A DNA stretch of 64,000 bases from contig NZ_RAQJ01000001.1 of assembly GCF_003610635.1 (NCBI RefSeq), positions 558,474 through 622,473 of the forward strand, read 5' to 3'. Position 1 is the first letter of the stretch, and each line of letters opens with the position of its first letter. The notes beneath the pieces are model-generated. The model ran no database searches. It saw only the letters and a list, made by a program, of their open reading frames with translations, and was not told the origin of the DNA. Origin of the DNA: Ichthyenterobacterium magnum. GTDB taxonomy: Bacteria > Bacteroidota > Bacteroidia > Flavobacteriales > Flavobacteriaceae. This document shows positions 59,759 to 64,000 of this stretch, piece by piece. Made by a program: the position numbers and the translations under genes.

Positions 59759-62700
59759 TATTTACAATTTTTCCTGGAACTACAATAACCTTTTTAGGTT
59801 CACGACCGTCGAGTTGCGCTTTGGTTTTATCATGAGCCATAACTGCTGCTTCAATATCATCTTTACTCATATCTAATGGCAACTCTAAGGTAAAACGCAT
59901 TTTACCGTTAAATGATATTGGATAATTTTTGCTACTCTCTACCAAATGCTTTTCTTCAAACTTAGGAAACATTGCTGTAGAAATAGATTGGTTATTACCT
60001 AATTGGCTCCATAACTCTTCAGTAATATGTGGTGCATAAGGTGACAATACAATTAATAAAGGTTCTAGTATGGCTTTGCTTGTACATTTTTGAGCTGTTA
60101 ACTCATTAACAGCAATCATAAATGTAGAAACCGATGTATTAAACGAGAAGTTCTCAATATCGTCTTCTACTTTTTTTATGGTTTTATGCAATGTTTTTAA
60201 GTTGTCTTTTGTTGGTTCTGCATCATTAACACGTAAGCCGTTTTCTCCAACATAGAGTTTCCATAGTTTTTTAAGAAAACCATGAACGCCCGTAATACCA
60301 GCAGTATTCCAAGGTTTAGCTTGCTCTAAAGGGCCAAGAAACATTTCGTAAAGACGTAAGCTGTCTGCTCCATATTGCTCGCAAATATTGTCTGGGTTTA
60401 CAACATTGTATTTAGATTTAGACATTTTTTCAACTTCACGTTTTACTTTAAACGTTCCATCTTCTTCTGCAATAAACTCTGCATCTTTAAATTCTGCTCT
60501 CCAATTTTTAAAATCTTCGGTGTCTAATTCATCTGAGGAATTTACCATTGATACATCTGCATGAAGTTTTACATATTGGAATTCTATTTTCCCTTTTAAG
60601 AAATCTAATATTTCATTATTGGATAAAGAATTTAAACTATCAACTAATAAATCATCACCAATTAATTGTTTTAATTTTAATTGATGTAAAGGTGGTAACT
60701 CAAATTTCAACCAATTTAAAAATTTATTTTCAGCTTGCTCATCTTTAAATGATTTATCGGTAAAAAGGTTTTCATTAAAAGATTTAAAAATTGGAACATG
60801 CTTTACAGGTATCCATCTTATTAATCCATTATTAACTACATTTATATATGTAATTCTTCTATAAACAAAAGCACTCGTTCCTAAAATCATTCCTTGGTTA
60901 ATCAGCTTTTTAAAAGGTTCTTCTACACCAACAAATCCCCTGTCTTTTAAAAACTTCACCCAAAAACGTGAGTACAATAAATGTCCTGTAGCATGCTCGC
61001 TTCCACCAATATATAAATCTACATTTTCCCAATACTTAAGTGCAGTTTCACTTGCAAATGCTTCATCACGCATAGCATCTTCCATATACCTAAAAAAGTA
61101 CCATGAGCTTCCCGCCCAACCTGGCATTGTGTTTAGTTCTAAAGGATAAATTCCGTTGTCTTCAATAGATTCCGCATCAAGTGCGGAATGACAAAGACTA
61201 TTTGAAACTACTGTATTTGTATTTGTGTCCCAAGCCCAAACATCGGCACGACCTAAAGGTGGCTCTCCAGTTTCGGTTGGTAAATATTTTTCAACTTCTG
61301 GCAAACGAATTGGCAAATGCTTAGCCTCTATCATTTGTGGCATTCCGTTAACGTAATACACTGGAAATGGTTCTCCCCAATAACGTTGACGAGAAAATAC
61401 TGCATCACGCAATCTGTAGTTTGTTTTTCCTTCGCCTTGCCCTAATTTTTCTAATTCGTAAATAGCAGTTTTAACCGCTTTTTTATATTTAAGGCCGTTT
61501 AAGAAATCACTATTAGCAATAACTGTATTGTCTTTATCAGCAAAGGCTTCTTCACTTATATCAACACCTTCAAAAATATTTGGAATTGGGATATTAAAAT
61601 GCTTAGCAAAATCATAATCACGTTGATCACCACAAGGCACAGACATTACTGCTCCAGTACCATAACCAGCTAATACATAATCGCCAATCCAAATAGGAAT
61701 TGGTTCTTTTGTAAAAGGATGCTCGGCATAAGCGCCTGTAAAAACACCAGAAATGGTTTTTACATCTGCCATACGATCACGCTCACTACGTTTAGACGTT
61801 GCCAAAATATAAGCTTCAACCTCTGATTTTTGCTCATCAGTAGTAATTTTTGATACTAACTCATGTTCTGGAGCCAGCGTCATAAAACTTGCTCCAAAAA
61901 TAGTATCTGGTCTGGTAGTGAAGACTTCAATTGTGTGATGAGATTCCGAATCAAGTTCGGAATGACGCTCACTTTTGTCATGCTGAACTTGTTTCAGCAT
62001 CTCACTAGACATCACATTAAACGTTACTGAAGCTCCAACAGATTTTCCTATCCAATTACGTTGGCTTTCTTTAAGAGAATCTGTCCAATCTATAGTTTCT
62101 AAACCTTGAAGCAAACGTTCTGCATAAGCGGAAATACGCATACTCCATTGTGTCATTTTTTTACGAATTACGGGATGTCCTCCACGTTCTGAAACCCCAT
62201 TTACAATCTCATCATTTGCTAAAACGGTTCCTAAAGCTGGACACCAATTCACTTCGGTTTCAGCTAAATACGTTAATCTATATTGTAGTAAAATGGCTTG
62301 CTGTTCTTCTGAAGTATAAGCGTTCCAATCTTCAGCAGAAAATGAATAAACAGTATCATCACAAACAGCGTTTATGTTTGCGTTTCCTTCGGCTTTAAAT
62401 ATTTTAATTAGTTCTGAAATATTTTCAGCTTTATTAGAATTGTTATTATACCAAGAATTAAAGAGTTGAATAAAAATCCACTGTGTCCATTTATAATATT
62501 CTGGATTGCTCGTTCGTACTTCTCGAGACCAATCGAATGAAAAACCAATTTGATCTAATTGTCTACGATATGTTTTTATATTGGTTTCTGTAGTAATTGC
62601 TGGATGCTGCCCTGTTTGAATTGCATATTGCTCTGCAGGCAAACCAAAACTATCATAACCTTGAGGATGCAATACATTAAATCCTTTATGACGTTTATAT

Positions 62701-62888
62701 CGCGCATAAATATCTGAAGCTATATAACCTAAAGGATGACCAACATGCAAACCTGCTCCACTTGGATAAGGAAACATATCAAGCACATAATACTTTGGTT
62801 TATCACTTGTATTTGAGGCTTTAAATGTTTGGTTTTCTGCCCAGTATTTTTGCCATTTGGCTTCTATATCGTTAAAATGGTAACTCAT
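59748..62888 (-). CDS. leuS: Leucyl-tRNA synthetase carrying REP-derived in-frame insertions
   Basis: A 1046-residue class I synthetase, well above the usual 860-950. Seen are HIGH-type motif [17 protein letters not shown] near 45, the CP1 editing domain ([26 protein letters not shown]), the KMSKS signature [14 protein letters not shown] near 823, and anticodon-binding and C-terminal parts ending [11 protein letters not shown]. Two segments look foreign: residues about 292-317 (MLKQVQHDK...[10 protein letters not shown]) and 562-575 (CHSALDAES), both translations of REP-like palindromes. A third, about 670-775, replaces the short loop after [12 protein letters not shown] with some 75 extra residues. 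The enzyme is essential, so these inserts must be tolerated. Confidence 0.95.
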   Translation of the reverse strand: MSYHFNDIEAKWQKYWAENQTFKASNTSDKPKYYVLDMFPYPSGAGLHVGHPLGYIASDIYARYKRHKGFNVLHPQGYDSFGLPAEQYAIQTGQHPAITTETNIKTYRRQLDQIGFSFDWSREVRTSNPEYYKWTQWIFIQLFNSWYNNNSNKAENISELIKIFKAEGNANINAVCDDTVYSFSAEDWNAYTSEEQQAILLQYRLTYLAETEVNWCPALGTVLANDEIVNGVSERGGHPVIRKKMTQWSMRISAYAERLLQGLETIDWTDSLKESQRNWIGKSVGASVTFNVMSSEMLKQVQHDKSERHSELDSESHHTIEVFTTRPDTIFGASFMTLAPEHELVSKITTDEQKSEVEAYILATSKRSERDRMADVKTISGVFTGAYAEHPFTKEPIPIWIGDYVLAGYGTGAVMSVPCGDQRDYDFAKHFNIPIPNIFEGVDISEEAFADKDNTVIANSDFLNGLKYKKAVKTAIYELEKLGQGEGKTNYRLRDAVFSRQRYWGEPFPVYYVNGMPQMIEAKHLPIRLPEVEKYLPTETGEPPLGRADVWAWDTNTNTVVSNSLCHSALDAESIEDNGIYPLELNTMPGWAGSSWYFFRYMEDAMRDEAFASETALKYWENVDLYIGGSEHATGHLLYSRFWVKFLKDRGFVGVEEPFKKLINQGMILGTSAFVYRRITYINVVNNGLIRWIPVKHVPIFKSFNENLFTDKSFKDEQAENKFLNWLKFELPPLHQLKLKQLIGDDLLVDSLNSLSNNEILDFLKGKIEFQYVKLHADVSMVNSSDELDTEDFKNWRAEFKDAEFIAEEDGTFKVKREVEKMSKSKYNVVNPDNICEQYGADSLRLYEMFLGPLEQAKPWNTAGITGVHGFLKKLWKLYVGENGLRVNDAEPTKDNLKTLHKTIKKVEDDIENFSFNTSVSTFMIAVNELTAQKCTSKAILEPLLIVLSPYAPHITEELWSQLGNNQSISTAMFPKFEEKHLVESSKNYPISFNGKMRFTLELPLDMSKDDIEAAVMAHDKTKAQLDGREPKKVIVVPGKIVNIVG
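61168..61193. repeat. REP-like palindrome inside leuS (copy E)
   Basis: ATTCCGCA-TCAAG-TGCGGAAT is an eight-pair hairpin followed by GACA. On the coding strand it translates as CHSALDAES. The frame of leuS is kept. Confidence 0.8.
61941..62005. repeat. Double REP-like palindrome inside leuS (copy F)
   Basis: Two hairpins: ATTCCGAA-TCAAG-TTCGGAAT and ATGCTGAA-CTTG-TTTCAGCAT, with AATGAC and GTCAT junctions. On the coding strand it translates as MLKQVQHDK...[11 protein letters not shown]. The same core lies between rimM and trmN6. Confidence 0.85.
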
Positions 62889-62910
62889 TATCTTATTTGT
62901 AATAAAAGCG

Positions 62911-62918
62911 CAAATTTA
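62911..62918 (-). promoter_or_regulatory. Promoter -7 box TAAATTTG of leuS
   Basis: The minus strand reads TAAATTTG, 23 bases before ATG 62888. Confidence 0.5.
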
Positions 62919-63010
62919 AACTTATTACAACACTATTAAAAGTTTAAGCGTTGTAAACCTTATACAAACAGAATTGTTTTTTATTTTTACAGCATTAATC
63001 CAATTTATAT

Positions 63011-63889
63011 ATGAGCGCATCTTTTGACAGATACCAAAAACGAAAGTTAATTTCTTCCTATTTTTCTGTAGTTATAAGTATTGCTTTAGTACTTTTTTTA
63101 CTGGGATGTTTGGGCTTATTGGTGTTAAATGCAAAAAAAGTGGCCGATCATTTTAGAGAACAAGTAGTGGTTACCATTTACTTAAATGACTCTGCTAAAG
63201 ATGTTGAAATTAATCAATTAGAAAAAAGTTTGGCTATGGCAGATTATACCAAAGCCACCAAATTTGTATCTAAAGAAGAAGCGGTAGACATTGTAAAAGC
63301 AGATATAGGTGAGGATTTTATGGAGTTTTTAGGCTCTAATCCGCTACAGCGTTCTATAGATGTGTATTTAAAAGCAGATTATGTTACTAACGAAACATTA
63401 GATGGTATTACTGAAGAGTTAGCCAACAAAAAGTTTATTGAAGACATCACCTACGATAATGATTTGGTAGAACTCATGAATAATAACGTGAAAAAAATCA
63501 CATTTTGGGTATTAATACTAAGTGCATTATTTACATTAATTGCGGTATTATTAATTAACAGCTCAATTAGGTTAGCGGTGTACTCTAAACGATTTATTAT
63601 TAAAACTATGCAAATGGTTGGTGCAACTAAACGCTTTATTAGACGTCCTTTTGTTTTTAAAAGTGTACAACTAGGTGTTATAGGAGCAATTGTAGCGCTT
63701 ATAGGAATGGCTATTGTTTTATACTATCTCAATAGTACTTTCCCAGAATTAGAATTACTACAAAAACCTATATTGCTTGCAGCTTTGTTTGTTGGTATTT
63801 TTCTATTAGGTATTCTTATTACTTGGATAAGTACTTTTATTGCTACACAACGTTTCTTGAATTTAAAAACGGATCAGTTGTATTATTAG
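63011..63889 (+). CDS. ftsX: Cell division protein FtsX
   Basis: A 292-residue FtsX: a cytoplasmic N-tail, helix 1 (about 18-40, SVVISIALVLFLLGCLGLLVL), the extracytoplasmic FtsX_ECD (REQVVVTIYLNDSAKDVEINQLEKSLAMADYTKATKFVSKEEAVDI and GEDFMEFLGSNPLQRSIDVYLKADY), then helices near 172-195, 220-240 and 258-280. It pairs with the ATPase FtsE (not in the window) to control peptidoglycan hydrolases at division. It is divergent from leuS. Confidence 0.94.
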   Translation: MSASFDRYQKRKLISSYFSVVISIALVLFLLGCLGLLVLNAKKVADHFREQVVVTIYLNDSAKDVEINQLEKSLAMADYTKATKFVSKEEAVDIVKADIGEDFMEFLGSNPLQRSIDVYLKADYVTNETLDGITEELANKKFIEDITYDNDLVELMNNNVKKITFWVLILSALFTLIAVLLINSSIRLAVYSKRFIIKTMQMVGATKRFIRRPFVFKSVQLGVIGAIVALIGMAIVLYYLNSTFPELELLQKPILLAALFVGIFLLGILITWISTFIATQRFLNLKTDQLYY

Positions 63890-63957
63890 CTGTTAGCACG
63901 AAATACTAAACATCCATACAAAACGTTATTATTTTATAACCAACCTATTGCTAATCA

Positions 63958-64000
63958 ATGAAAAAGCCATTCCCTTTTTTTGTCCTAGCCCTTAGTCTTT
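63958..64000 (+). CDS. Partial gene at right edge (N-terminus only)
   Basis: Fourteen codons from ATG 63958 (MKKPFPFFVLALSL) are visible before the window ends. They look like the start of a signal peptide or membrane helix. It is too short to identify; it lies 68 bases after ftsX on the same strand. Confidence 0.35.
   Translation, partial: MKKPFPFFVLALSL

Noticed and set aside
1-64000. CRISPR array, prophage or insertion sequence
   Set aside because: I saw no regularly spaced direct repeats, no transposase or integrase, and no phage structural genes.

Overview
The window comes from a low-GC chromosome of the Bacteroidetes, very probably a marine member of the Flavobacteriaceae. The signs are type IX secretion (T9SS) C-terminal sorting domains, TAnnTTTG-type promoter boxes with few Shine-Dalgarno sequences, many Bacteroidetes-restricted families (DUF4230, DUF3667, DUF4271, DUF4296), a long C-terminal tail on ribosomal protein S16, and a DnaE fused to a proofreading exonuclease. 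I could not fix the genus. There is no rRNA, prophage, CRISPR array or insertion sequence; one tRNA gene (Asp) is present.

Layout. 1-1.6 kb: a DapA-family lyase (cut by the window edge) divergent from an AraC regulator, probably the edge of a hydroxyproline or related catabolic cluster. 1.7-7.3 kb: a minus-strand housekeeping run (PhnA-like, YjbR, DUF4230, cyclase, hemW, DUF3667, ruvC, outer-membrane barrel). 7.3-11 kb: plus-strand envelope genes (flippase-like protein, glycosyltransferase, barrel, Bax inhibitor-1). 11-14.7 kb: a BlaI/M56-type regulatory unit with TPR and TonB-like proteins; the M56 gene is broken by a deletion/frameshift. 15.4-18.5 kb: a LuxR-type response regulator, a sensor kinase with periplasmic TPRs, and an unlisted 56-residue secreted peptide, followed by twin palindromes. 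18.9-20.8 kb: a cytosine methyltransferase converging on a probable PD-(D/E)XK restriction endonuclease. 20.9-29.8 kb: a T9SS cargo protein, tRNA-Asp, DUF58, ClpP-like, thioredoxin, an SRPBCC/ArsR pair with twin operators, and dnaE. 30-35.7 kb: a calcium-repeat lipoprotein, rpsP-rimM-trmN6, acyl-CoA dehydrogenase and an LpxH-like phosphoesterase. 35.7-40.5 kb: ferredoxin, ferredoxin reductase, NifU, Mrp, an alkyltransferase-like protein, LysE and trmB, suggesting an Fe-S/redox neighbourhood. 40.7-43.5 kb: glycosyltransferase and a PhoR/PhoB-type system. 43.6-47.6 kb: two T9SS cargo proteins and a LuxE-like acyltransferase. 47.8-64 kb: tyrS, epimerase, DUF4296-pyrC-polyprenol mannosyltransferase, DUF4271-hemD, pckA, a saccharopine-dehydrogenase-like gene with lrp, a zinc metallopeptidase, leuS, ftsX and a clipped gene.

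Small palindromic REP-like elements are scattered through the window between genes. Two of them lie in frame inside leuS. Start codons were moved downstream for araC, phnA-like, ruvC, the flippase-like gene, rimM, the acyl-CoA dehydrogenase, the phosphoesterase, tyrS and pckA. In several of these the longer reading frame begins at a TTG that lies in, or just upstream of, a TAnnTTTG promoter box.

The most interesting observations are: the peptide/TPR-kinase/response-regulator set with twin palindromes; the restriction-modification pair with an otherwise unrecognisable nuclease; REP-derived peptide inserts in LeuRS; the microhomology-type deletion in the M56 sensor gene; and a T9SS protein that is little more than a sorting signal.
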